A stretch of DNA of 6,329 nt from JBGTLW01 sp041743835 (GCA_041743835.1 JBGTLW010000193.1:1-6329), one strand, 5' to 3'; positions 1 through 5,780 are shown, counted from the stretch's first letter. Numbers and translations: made by a program. The notes: generated by a model not told the origin, from the sequence alone.

Positions 1-414
1 TTGCCGCAGCCGCCCCGCTTGCCTGGCCCACGGCGCGATGGCCGGGTGCAGGACATCGCCGTGCGTGATCATGACCTGCCCGCCGCACAGCCGCATCGCG
101 CGCCGCTCGGCAATGAGCGGGTCGTGGTTGCCAGCAATGAAGACGAGGTCAATCCCCTCCCCCTCGCAGAAATCCCGCAGCGCGATCACCTCCCGCGCCG
201 CTTTGGCCCGGTACCGCGCGTCGTGGAGCTCCGCGGCGTCGCCGTTGATGATCAACTGATCCGCGCCACGGAGCAGCGGGCGCAGGGCGTCGACCGAGCC
301 CGCCCCTCCATGGGGCTTACCCAGGTGGGTGTCCGAGATGACCACGATGCGCTGCTTGCTCTCCACCCAGACCCTATCGGGTCGATCGGGGCGGCAGTTT
401 GATCGCGGGGGCAT
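1..414 (-). CDS. Metallophosphoesterase, calcineurin-like (partial, C-terminus beyond window)
   Basis: The first 138 codons of a metal-dependent phosphoesterase are present; the frame is open to the left edge, so the 3' end is missing. The metal-site motifs appear in family order: S-D28-T-H30 (motif I), N-G-D59 followed by E62 (motif II), G-N96-H97-D98 (motif III) and T-H118-G-D120 (motif IV). The final G-H-x-H motif would lie outside the window. Members hydrolyse phosphomonoesters or diesters using a two-metal centre. The spacing and the THGD motif recall the UDP-2,3-diacylglucosamine pyrophosphatase (LpxH-like) branch, but the substrate cannot be decided from this half. The ATG at 414 is the only ATG upstream of motif I; it lies 27 codons before Asp28 and has no clear Shine-Dalgarno. 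The gene diverges from the propeller gene across 62 bp. The fold is near certain; the substrate is unknown. Confidence 0.88.
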   Translation of the reverse strand, partial: MPPRSNCRPDRPDRVWVESKQRIVVISDTHLGKPHGGAGSVDALRPLLRGADQLIINGDAAELHDARYRAKAAREVIALRDFCEGEGIDLVFIAGNHDPLIAERRAMRLCGGQVMITHGDVLHPAIAPWARQAGRLRQ

Positions 415-443
415 ACGGTTCTTGTAAACAACGCAACCAACGC

Positions 444-470
444 TTGTGCATCGCAAGCGACCGGTATCAT
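444..470 (+). promoter_or_regulatory. Possible promoter for the propeller gene
   Basis: The 62-bp divergent gap (415-476) must carry signals for both neighbours. A TATCAT hexamer (465-470) resembles a -10 box, with a weak TTGTGC (444-449) 15 bp upstream as a poor -35. The -10-like hexamer is only 6 nt before the ATG at 477 and no Shine-Dalgarno lies between them, so if it is used the transcript would be leaderless or nearly so. This is pattern matching only; no clear box was seen for the minus-strand gene. Confidence 0.25.
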
Positions 471-476
471 GCCGTC

Positions 477-1565
477 ATGCCGCACTTTGAGCTGACGAAG
501 ACCGGGAGCCTGATCCAACGCCCCGCCGACATGCCCGGCCCGGGGCCCTACTACACCACGCTGGTGCCGATGCGTGCGGTGAAGGGTTTTCCGTTTGAAT
601 ATGCCTTGTACTTCTCGACGGACCACCACGCCGGGGATGGCGGCATCTGGTTGTATGTCTGCGACGGCCCGCCCACGGACGCGGCAAGCTGGATGTCTTA
701 CGACGAAGCGGTCAAGCGCGGCCGGTTCGACCACCTCGCACACAAGCCCGCACGCAACCCCATCTTCCACGACACCGTGCAAGGCGACGGCCACACCGAG
801 ACGCCACACGCCAACGTGATCGACGGCAGGGCCTATCTCACCTACCACAAAAACAACCTCGGCCCGACGCAGGCAACCCTGCTGGCCACCGCGACCGATG
901 GCGTGAACTTTACACGCATCCACGGCGAGGACGACTCGGTCATCCTCAGCTATGACCCGGCAAAGAGCGTCGGCGACGGACACACCGGTTACTTCCGCTG
1001 GGCGGCGAACCCCTTCGCGGGGATCACGCAGCGATACGTCGGCTACTCGCTGCACGGGGGCACCAATGTCAACAGCTACTCCGCGATCTGGGGATCGCAC
1101 GACGCGGAGCACTGGGAGATTCTGGATGTGCTCGACCGCCCGCTTGGCCTGGGCGTTGAAGAGCACGACCGCTGCATCATCTGGCACGAGATCGACCCAG
1201 CCTCCGTCCGCGCGCTGGGCTCCGGGGAGTACACGGCCATCTGCGGTGTGGGCACACCGGCAGCGGGAGCGGCGACACGCGTCACCGAGTTGTACGAAAT
1301 CTACCTGGCCGACGACGGACGCACGCTCACCCGGCGTAGCCGCAAGCTGCTGGCCTGCGGCGGCAGTGGTTGCGACGACGCCGAAGAACTGACCGCGCCC
1401 ACGTGTGTCCAAATCAACAACACGCTGCACCTGCTTTACGTCGGCGCGAAGGACGGCGGCAAAGTCAACACCATCATGGGTGCTTCCGGGCACTTTGCTG
1501 CCGACAGCCCACGGGCTTTGCCCCTACCCGCCGAGGAGCAGCGACGGCATATCCACCAAGCATGA
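477..1565 (+). CDS. Five-bladed beta-propeller protein, glycosidase-like
   Basis: A 362-residue protein without signal peptide or membrane helix, so probably cytoplasmic. It is made of short beta-strand segments with aromatic and Gly-Asp turns, repeated roughly every 60-70 residues. Examples are EYALYFSTDHH (41-51), HANVIDGRAYLTYHKN (111-126), RYVGYSLHGGTN (187-198), GEYTAICGVGT (250-260) and LHLLYVGAKDG (318-328). Such 'is it real, what does it look like' strands with acidic and His residues are typical of the GH43/GH32/GH130-type propeller hydrolase superfamily. Candidate pocket residues are D49-H50-H51, H106-E108-H111 and E228-E229-H230, but I cannot assign the catalytic acids. The ATG at 477 is preferred over an in-frame TTG at 399, which would lie inside the divergent phosphoesterase gene. 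The gene converges on uvrC with a 36-bp gap and no visible terminator. The specific activity is unknown, and a non-enzymatic sugar-binding propeller is possible. Confidence 0.72.
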   Translation: MPHFELTKTGSLIQRPADMPGPGPYYTTLVPMRAVKGFPFEYALYFSTDHHAGDGGIWLYVCDGPPTDAASWMSYDEAVKRGRFDHLAHKPARNPIFHDTVQGDGHTETPHANVIDGRAYLTYHKNNLGPTQATLLATATDGVNFTRIHGEDDSVILSYDPAKSVGDGHTGYFRWAANPFAGITQRYVGYSLHGGTNVNSYSAIWGSHDAEHWEILDVLDRPLGLGVEEHDRCIIWHEIDPASVRALGSGEYTAICGVGTPAAGAATRVTELYEIYLADDGRTLTRRSRKLLACGGSGCDDAEELTAPTCVQINNTLHLLYVGAKDGGKVNTIMGASGHFAADSPRALPLPAEEQRRHIHQA

Positions 1566-1601
1566 TGTTCCCAGTTCATCGCAAAACCGCTGAGCCACGC
1601 C

Positions 1602-2990
1602 TCACGAATCCCCGATCACCTTCTTCCGACGCAGGATGTGGTGGTAGTGCTGGGCGAAGCGGTGGGCTTCATCGCGGATCGCCTGGCACAGTTTCAATCC
1701 CTGGTTCTCGCGCCCGAGTTTGATCGGCTCGGCACGCCCCTGCTGGTAGATCAACTCCTCCTTCTTCGCCAGCGAGATCACCATCGGCGGTTTGTGCGGC
1801 ATATCCGCGAGCGCTTCCAAGGCCGCGTGAAGCTGGCCAAGCCCGCCGTCGATGATGACCACATCGGGGTAGAGCTCGTGGCCCTCGCCGGCCTCGCGAT
1901 ACCGGCGGGAGACCACCTCGCGGATGCTGCCGTAGTCGTCGTTGATGCGCCCGCCTTGGCCGGGTGGCGCGGCCTTGATGCGGTAGCGGCGGTACTCGTT
2001 CTTCAGCGGCCGACCATCCACAAAGCAAACCTTGCTCCCCACCGTCTCGCCCCCTTGCAGGTGCGCGATGTCGATGCACTCCAGACAGCGGATCGGCTCC
2101 TCCATCCCCAGCGTCTTTCGCAAACTCTCAAGCCCCTTCTGCGGGTCCACGAGAAAAGACTCGGCCTCGGGTTGCCAGCCGTCCTTGCGCGAGCCACGGT
2201 CGTCGAGCTTCTCAATCGCCTTGATCTGGTCACGCAGCACCGCGGCCCGCTCGAAGTTTAGCTCAGCCGACGCCACCGCCATATCCTCGCGCATCTCCCG
2301 CAGCATCACACTCCGCTTGGAGCCGATGAACCGCACAAACCCGTCGATATCCGCGCGGTAATCCTCCCTGCTGATCTTCGCGGCACACGGGGCGGTGCAT
2401 TGGCCGATCGGGTGCAGCAGGCACGGGCGGAAGTATCGGCGGGGGTCTTTCTCGTCGGCCGCCGGCTGCTTGATCTCCAGATGGCACGTGCGGAACTTGA
2501 ACACGCGCTGCAACAACTGAACCGACTCGCGCAACGCATACACACTCGTGAATGGCCCAAAGACCTTGGCACCCCGGAAACTCTCATCGCCCGGCTGACG
2601 CGTGATGAACACCCCCGGGAACTCGTCGCGCAGCGTGACCACCAGGTAGGGAAACGTCTTGTCGTCGGTCAGCCTTTCATTAAACCGGGGGTGGAGGTCT
2701 TTGATGAGGCGGTTCTCGGTGAGCAGGGCCTCCCACTCCCCCTCGCACTCGATGGTGTCAAAGTCATCCACCACATCCAGCAGGCCCGCCTTCTTCGGGC
2801 CGAGGTGCGCGGCTGGGCTTTTCACCGTGGCGGGTTGGAAGTACGAGCTGACACGGTTGGGCAGGACGGACGCCTTCCCGACGTAAAGCACAAGGCCCTT
2901 CGCGTCTTTCATGAGATAGACGCCGGGCACTCTCGGTAGCGCACGGGCCTTGGCAAGCAGGCGGGCGAAGCGATCCGGGTCGTCTGGCAT
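1602..2990 (-). CDS. uvrC: Excinuclease ABC subunit C, short form without HhH domain
   Basis: UvrC is the dual-incision nuclease of nucleotide excision repair, recruited by UvrB at DNA lesions. This 462-residue protein has the GIY-YIG domain (about 20-105; G23-V-Y, Y36-V-G, R46, E92 in TENRLIK), which makes the 3' cut. Four cysteines (C169, C190, C198, C202) match the Fe-S cluster positions. The UvrB-binding UVR helices lie at about 228-262. The RNase H-like domain for the 5' cut has D307 (CIDIAH), D351/D352 (NDDYGS), D381 (IIDGGLGQ) and H443 (RDEAHRF). It stops 19 residues after H443, where the Escherichia coli protein continues about 70 residues with a tandem helix-hairpin-helix DNA-binding domain. 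The start ATG at 2990 is chosen because UvrC homology begins at once; the 46 extra in-frame upstream codons are unlike any UvrC and run through an intergenic palindrome. It is monocistronic, with neither uvrA nor uvrB nearby. Confidence 0.95.
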   Translation of the reverse strand: MPDDPDRFARLLAKARALPRVPGVYLMKDAKGLVLYVGKASVLPNRVSSYFQPATVKSPAAHLGPKKAGLLDVVDDFDTIECEGEWEALLTENRLIKDLHPRFNERLTDDKTFPYLVVTLRDEFPGVFITRQPGDESFRGAKVFGPFTSVYALRESVQLLQRVFKFRTCHLEIKQPAADEKDPRRYFRPCLLHPIGQCTAPCAAKISREDYRADIDGFVRFIGSKRSVMLREMREDMAVASAELNFERAAVLRDQIKAIEKLDDRGSRKDGWQPEAESFLVDPQKGLESLRKTLGMEEPIRCLECIDIAHLQGGETVGSKVCFVDGRPLKNEYRRYRIKAAPPGQGGRINDDYGSIREVVSRRYREAGEGHELYPDVVIIDGGLGQLHAALEALADMPHKPPMVISLAKKEELIYQQGRAEPIKLGRENQGLKLCQAIRDEAHRFAQHYHHILRRKKVIGDS

Positions 2991-2998
2991 CGGTTGAG

Positions 2999-3004
2999 AT
3001 TGTA
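2999..3004 (-). promoter_or_regulatory. Candidate -10 box of uvrC
   Basis: On the minus strand the hexamer TACAAT differs from the consensus TATAAT at one base and ends 8 nt before the uvrC ATG. There is no convincing -35 element (only TTCTTC, 16 bp upstream) and no Shine-Dalgarno in the short leader. If real, transcription would begin almost at the start codon. No LexA-type operator is visible. Confidence 0.3.
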
Positions 3005-3036
3005 GGCGGGACCGGCAGACGAAGAACCCGCGACGC

Positions 3037-3125
3037 GGTGCCATGGTCAATGAGCGCAGCGAGGCGGGCCATGCGTGGCATCCCCCACGTCGTCCATGGC
3101 CTGCGCTCCGCTTGACCATGCCACC
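3037..3125. repeat. Large imperfect palindrome in the uvrC/isomerase divergent region
   Basis: An 89-bp nested inverted repeat. The outer arms (3037-3050 and 3112-3125) pair at 13 of 14 positions. A middle arm (GGCCATG 3067-3073 with CATGGCC 3095-3101) is perfect. An inner hairpin (CGTGG 3074-3078 with CCACG 3085-3089) caps it. Between the outer and middle arms, the left side (GCGCAGCGAGGCG) and right side (TGCGCTCCGC) are only partly complementary. The element could extrude as a cruciform or form a long RNA hairpin. It lies between two divergent genes, 47 bp from the uvrC start and 151 bp from the isomerase start. It may be a dispersed repeat rather than an operator; one copy alone cannot tell. 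The rest of the 286-bp intergenic region shows no confident promoter. Confidence 0.75.
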
Positions 3126-3264
3126 CAATCACAGCTCTCACACCACATCAGGCGGCCCGTCGGCTGAGGGCAATCGGGATGACAGCGGGACGGCAGGCAG
3201 TTACGATGATCGCTTCAAACCATCGTCGTTTGATACGTTTCCCCGACTTTCACCCCACTCCTCC

Positions 3265-3268
3265 GGAG
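3265..3268 (+). promoter_or_regulatory. Shine-Dalgarno of the isomerase-like gene
   Basis: GGAG lies 8 nt before the ATG at 3277 and decides this start against the in-frame codons upstream from 3043. The GGAG is the second half of an 8-bp palindrome CTCCGGAG (3261-3268). The same palindrome precedes the lipoprotein gene. Confidence 0.75.
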
Positions 3269-3276
3269 CGACTGCC

Positions 3277-5010
3277 ATGGCCTTCTACGACATCAAGAAC
3301 CCAACCCAGACCGTCCGACCCGACAAAAACAGCATCGTGCTCGTGGTCAACGGCGACCTGCGCGACAGCGCCAACGCTGTGTGCTGGAAAGCACAGCACG
3401 CCATGGAGTGCATCCTCGCCGACGCCATCGCGGCGGAGGGCAAGAACCTCGTCCGTGCCCACGGCTACGACGACGGCGTCAAGCACGGCTTCATCAACAG
3501 CCAGAAGATGGGCATGGCGGTCTTCGCCCAAATCGACAGCCGATCACCCATCATCGTGGCCGAGGCGGTCTGGCAGTATTCCCATCACATCCTCCACGGC
3601 CTGCTGTCCCATGCCGCGCCGATCCTCACCGTCGCCAACTGGTCGGGCACCTGGCCCGGTCTGGTCGGCATGCTCAACCTCAACGGCTCACTCACCAAGG
3701 CGGGCGTGGAATACTCCACCCTGTGGTCCACCGACTTCACCGACGCCAAGTTCAAGCGCGGGCTCAAGTCCTGGCTGGACACCGGCAAGGTCAAGCACGC
3801 CACGTCACACGCCAAGCGTGCGTCCGCGAAGATGCTGACCGCCAAGGCTCAGAAGGTGGGCGACAAGCTTGCTGCGGACCTGCGGAAGAACAAGGCCATC
3901 ATGGGCGTGTTCGACGAGGGCTGCATGGGCATGTTCAACGCCATCATCCCCGACCACCTGCTCTCGCCGACCGGCGTGTTCAAGGAACGCCTCAGCCAAT
4001 CCGCGCTCTACTACGAGATGACGCAGGTCAAGAAGAAGGAAGCCGAGGACGTGTTCGACTGGTACGTGAAGAAGGGCTTCACGTTCCACTTGGGGAAGAA
4101 GCACAAGAAGCACCTGACCAAGGCGCAGGTGCTCGACCAGTGCCGGATGTATATCGCGGCCGTGCGCATCGCGGATGACTTCGGCTGCGCGACGATCGGC
4201 ATCCAGTACCAGCAGGGGCTTAAGGACCTGTGCCCCGCGTCCGATCTTGTCGAGGGCACGCTCAACAACACCGATCGCCCGCCGGTCTTCTCGCGCGACG
4301 GCAAGCGCGAACTCTTCCGGGGCCAGTGCATCCCCCACTTCAACGAGGTCGATGAGTGTGCCGGGCTCGATGGCCTGATGACCAAGCTCGTCCACGATGA
4401 ACTGGGCCAGCCCCCGGAAAACACGCTGCACGACCTGCGATGGGGCGACTTCGACCCCACGGGCACGACCGAAGAATACGTCTGGGTCTTCCTCATCTCC
4501 GGCAGCGCACCGCCCGCCCACCACATCGGCGGATGGAAAGGCAGCGACGGCCACCGCCAACCCGCGATGTACTTCCCCAACGGCGGGTCCACCCTCCGAG
4601 GCATCGCCAAGCCCGGCGAAATCATCTGGTCCCGCATCTGGGTCGATGGCTCCCCCGCCCCCGCCCCCGGAATTAGGGGCAAGTCTTCAGGTGGAACTTC
4701 CGGGGGAACTTCAGGGGGCGGGAAATTGTGCATGGACCTGGGCCGGGCCGAGGTGATTACGCTGCCGAAGGAAGAGACGCAAAGGCGCTGGGACGAGACC
4801 ACCCCCCAATGGCCCATCATGCACGCGGTGACCTACGGCGTAACACAAGACCAGATGATGGCCCGCCACAAATCCAACCACATCCAATGCGCCTACGCCA
4901 AAGACGCCGCCGCCGCGGATCAAGCGATGCTCACCAAAGCCGCGATGGCCAAGGCGATGGGTATCGAGGTGACGCTGTGTGGCACGAAGAAGGATGGCAA
5001 GGCGTGGTAA
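3277..5010 (+). CDS. L-fucose isomerase-like protein (sugar isomerase superfamily)
   Basis: A 577-residue soluble protein resembling the L-fucose/L-arabinose isomerase fold, which interconverts aldoses and ketoses with a Mn2+ centre. Supporting stretches: an N-terminal Rossmann-like strand NSIVLVVNGDLRD (18-30); a substrate-loop-like segment PILTVANWSGTWPGLVGMLN (115-134) followed by LNGSLTKAG; an EVD-type segment NEVDECAGLDG (356-366); HDLRWGDFD (385-393); and a C-terminal HKSNHIQCAY (531-540) with LGIEV-like AMGIEVT (560-566). By analogy E357, D386 and H535 may be metal or catalytic residues; this alignment was made by eye. The length fits FucI (about 590 residues). Oddities: three extra residues after EVD, and a Gly/Ser/Thr linker at 470-482. 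The ATG at 3277 has a good GGAG. No transport, kinase or aldolase gene is adjacent, so the substrate is open. The gene appears monocistronic. Confidence 0.75.
   Translation: MAFYDIKNPTQTVRPDKNSIVLVVNGDLRDSANAVCWKAQHAMECILADAIAAEGKNLVRAHGYDDGVKHGFINSQKMGMAVFAQIDSRSPIIVAEAVWQYSHHILHGLLSHAAPILTVANWSGTWPGLVGMLNLNGSLTKAGVEYSTLWSTDFTDAKFKRGLKSWLDTGKVKHATSHAKRASAKMLTAKAQKVGDKLAADLRKNKAIMGVFDEGCMGMFNAIIPDHLLSPTGVFKERLSQSALYYEMTQVKKKEAEDVFDWYVKKGFTFHLGKKHKKHLTKAQVLDQCRMYIAAVRIADDFGCATIGIQYQQGLKDLCPASDLVEGTLNNTDRPPVFSRDGKRELFRGQCIPHFNEVDECAGLDGLMTKLVHDELGQPPENTLHDLRWGDFDPTGTTEEYVWVFLISGSAPPAHHIGGWKGSDGHRQPAMYFPNGGSTLRGIAKPGEIIWSRIWVDGSPAPAPGIRGKSSGGTSGGTSGGGKLCMDLGRAEVITLPKEETQRRWDETTPQWPIMHAVTYGVTQDQMMARHKSNHIQCAYAKDAAAADQAMLTKAAMAKAMGIEVTLCGTKKDGKAW
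4687..4722 (+). repeat. 12-bp tandem repeat coding for an SGGT linker
   Basis: Three consecutive 12-bp units (4687-4698, 4699-4710, 4711-4722) encode SGGT, SGGT and SGGG. The first two units differ at two bases; the third diverges at its end. They follow a Pro/Ala stretch (SPAPAP, 459-464) and sit between the core of the isomerase-like protein and its C-terminal NH-containing segment. The repeat keeps frame, so it can change in length without breaking the gene. Confidence 0.8.
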
Positions 5011-5028
5011 AGTGTTTTGACGGTCCAC

Positions 5029-5088
5029 CGGGGCCGTGGACGAAGCGAGGCCATCCCCCGCCAACCCCACGGCCCCGAACGGCCTCGC
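5029..5088. repeat. Two interlocked perfect inverted repeats
   Basis: Arm A (5029-5039, CGGGGCCGTGG) pairs perfectly with A' (5067-5077), and arm B (5045-5052, GCGAGGCC) pairs perfectly with B' (5081-5088). The order is A-B-A'-B', so the two stems cannot both form as simple hairpins. They give either two alternative hairpins or a pseudoknot-like fold. The element begins 19 bp after the isomerase stop codon and touches the REP pair on its right. No T-tract follows, so it is not a classic terminator, though stem A-A' (11 bp, GC-rich) could slow polymerase or block 3' exonucleases. Confidence 0.75.
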
Positions 5089-5151
5089 CGTAGGTCCGGG
5101 CCGGCCCGGACAATGCACTGAAAAACCTGTCCGGGCAGGCCCGGACCTACG
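5089..5151. repeat. Inverted pair of GTAG-type REP palindromes (REPIN-like)
   Basis: Two 24-bp copies lie in inverted orientation (5089-5112 and 5128-5151) around a 15-bp spacer; 23 of 24 positions are complementary. Each has a foot GTAG followed by the hairpin GTCCGGGC-NG-GCCCGGAC, the central N being C in the left copy and A in the right. A GTAG foot plus an imperfect GC-rich hairpin is the known architecture of bacterial REP sequences, and an inverted doublet is the known REPIN form. Such elements are mobilised by a RAYT (Y1) transposase, which is not in this window. The right copy ends 22 nt before the lipoprotein ATG, so it may lie in that gene's leader. Confidence 0.8.
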
Positions 5152-5162
5152 GAACTTGCTCC

Positions 5163-5166
5163 GGAG
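5163..5166 (+). promoter_or_regulatory. Shine-Dalgarno of the lipoprotein gene
   Basis: GGAG (within GGAGAA) lies 7 nt before the ATG at 5174 and fixes this start. The in-frame codons upstream to 5036 run through the REP pair and are not credible protein. The site is half of the palindrome CTCCGGAG (5159-5166), as for the isomerase-like gene. Confidence 0.7.
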
Positions 5167-5173
5167 AACAAGC

Positions 5174-5452
5174 ATGAAACACCTCGCCCTAGTCGCTCTA
5201 TTCGCTCTTCTGCTGACGGCGGTTGGCTGTGAGGATTCACGCGCCAAAGAACGCAAGGCAGCCGTCGAGCAGCCGCCGGCCGAGACCTTCGAGGAGGCGT
5301 TGCGGCGGGAGGGCTATGTCTTCTCGCACGATCTTGTTCCAGCGGGTCCGGGATCGGCCTACATAGTGCTGGACGAACAGGTGTGGTTTCTAAATGGTGC
5401 GGAGGCCAGACGCGTGACCGATGCCGCTCAGGATGAGGAGTCGCCGCGGTAG
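5174..5452 (+). CDS. Small putative lipoprotein
   Basis: A 92-residue protein starting with a type II signal peptide: MKH, a hydrophobic stretch (L4-L14), then T-A-V-G-C19. Cys19 would be lipidated after cleavage; Ala at -3 is a less common but acceptable lipobox residue. The mature part of about 74 residues is charged at first (D21-E32, rich in Lys/Arg/Glu), has a short helix-like TFEEALRREG (38-47), and then beta-like strands (YVFSHDLV, SAYIVLDEQVWFLNG). No family is recognised. It likely sits on a membrane face in the periplasmic space. It has a good GGAG Shine-Dalgarno and follows the REP pair. Its last 25 bp overlap the end of the convergent membrane-protein gene. Confidence 0.75.
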   Translation: MKHLALVALFALLLTAVGCEDSRAKERKAAVEQPPAETFEEALRREGYVFSHDLVPAGPGSAYIVLDEQVWFLNGAEARRVTDAAQDEESPR

Positions 5453-5763
5453 GTGAGCACCCACAGCGCCGCGCTGGCCAGGCCGATCGACGCCACCTCC
5501 ATCCCGTAGCGAACCAGATCCACGCGGTAGACACTCACCGCGTAGCCGCCGTGAAGGTAGTTGCGGTTACGCTCACGATCGGACCTGCTGCGCAGGCGCT
5601 CGCCCTCGTCCGGCTTGGGTGGCCAGACCAGCGGCAGGCGTCCCGCCGGGTAGTGGATGTTGTCGCCGGCCAGCAGCCGCGTGGCCATCGCCGGCGGGAA
5701 GAGGGTGATGCCCAGCAGCAGCAGGCAGGCCAGGCCCAGAATCATCCGGTGGGGTGTGTGCAT
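5428..5763 (-). CDS. Small two-helix membrane protein, unknown function
   Basis: A 111-residue protein. Helix 1 (about 7-28, MILGLACLLLLGITLFPPAM) could be an anchor or uncleaved signal. A soluble middle carries Pro-rich PLVWPPKP (44-51) and a very charged block (D52-R67, seven Arg). Helix 2 lies at about 87-104. A pairing of two helices around a 60-residue loop suggests a membrane-anchored loop protein; no family is recognised. The ATG at 5763 lacks a Shine-Dalgarno; a TACCAT hexamer 7 nt upstream could be a -10 box. The same frame stays open upstream into a transposase remnant, so an automated call could start at 6111; the helix-1 start is the sensible one, because transposase homology ends before it. 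The 3' end overlaps the lipoprotein gene by 25 bp. Confidence 0.65.
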   Translation of the reverse strand: MHTPHRMILGLACLLLLGITLFPPAMATRLLAGDNIHYPAGRLPLVWPPKPDEGERLRSRSDRERNRNYLHGGYAVSVYRVDLVRYGMEVASIGLASAALWVLTYRGDSSS

Positions 5764-5780
5764 GGGCCTGATGGTATGGG

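Noticed and set aside
399..476. TTG start giving the propeller gene 26 extra residues
   Set aside because: It would overlap the start of the divergent phosphoesterase gene, and the extra residues are not protein-like; the ATG at 477 fits better.
252..1493. A long open frame of 413 codons on the minus strand opposite the propeller gene
   Set aside because: It covers the opposite strand of two better-supported genes and its composition (Val/Arg/Ala-rich, no motifs) is that of an antisense shadow in GC-rich DNA.
1566..1601. A bidirectional terminator between the convergent propeller and uvrC genes
   Set aside because: No GC-rich stem with a T-tract is visible on either strand.
2991..3128. A 46-codon N-terminal extension of UvrC
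   Set aside because: UvrC homology starts at the ATG at 2990; the extension is the reading of an intergenic palindrome.
3043..3276. A 78-codon N-terminal extension of the isomerase-like protein
   Set aside because: It passes through the palindrome and low-complexity sequence, while the ATG at 3277 has a good GGAG at 8 nt.
3805..4820. Long open frames on the minus strand opposite the isomerase-like gene
   Set aside because: They mirror a well-supported plus-strand gene and show no domain motifs.
5029..5151. A CRISPR array, suggested by repeated palindromes
   Set aside because: Only two similar units exist, in inverted orientation with one 15-bp spacer; this is REP-like, not CRISPR.
5036..5173. 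A 46-codon extension of the lipoprotein
   Set aside because: It translates the REP pair and would bury the signal peptide; the ATG at 5174 has a Shine-Dalgarno.
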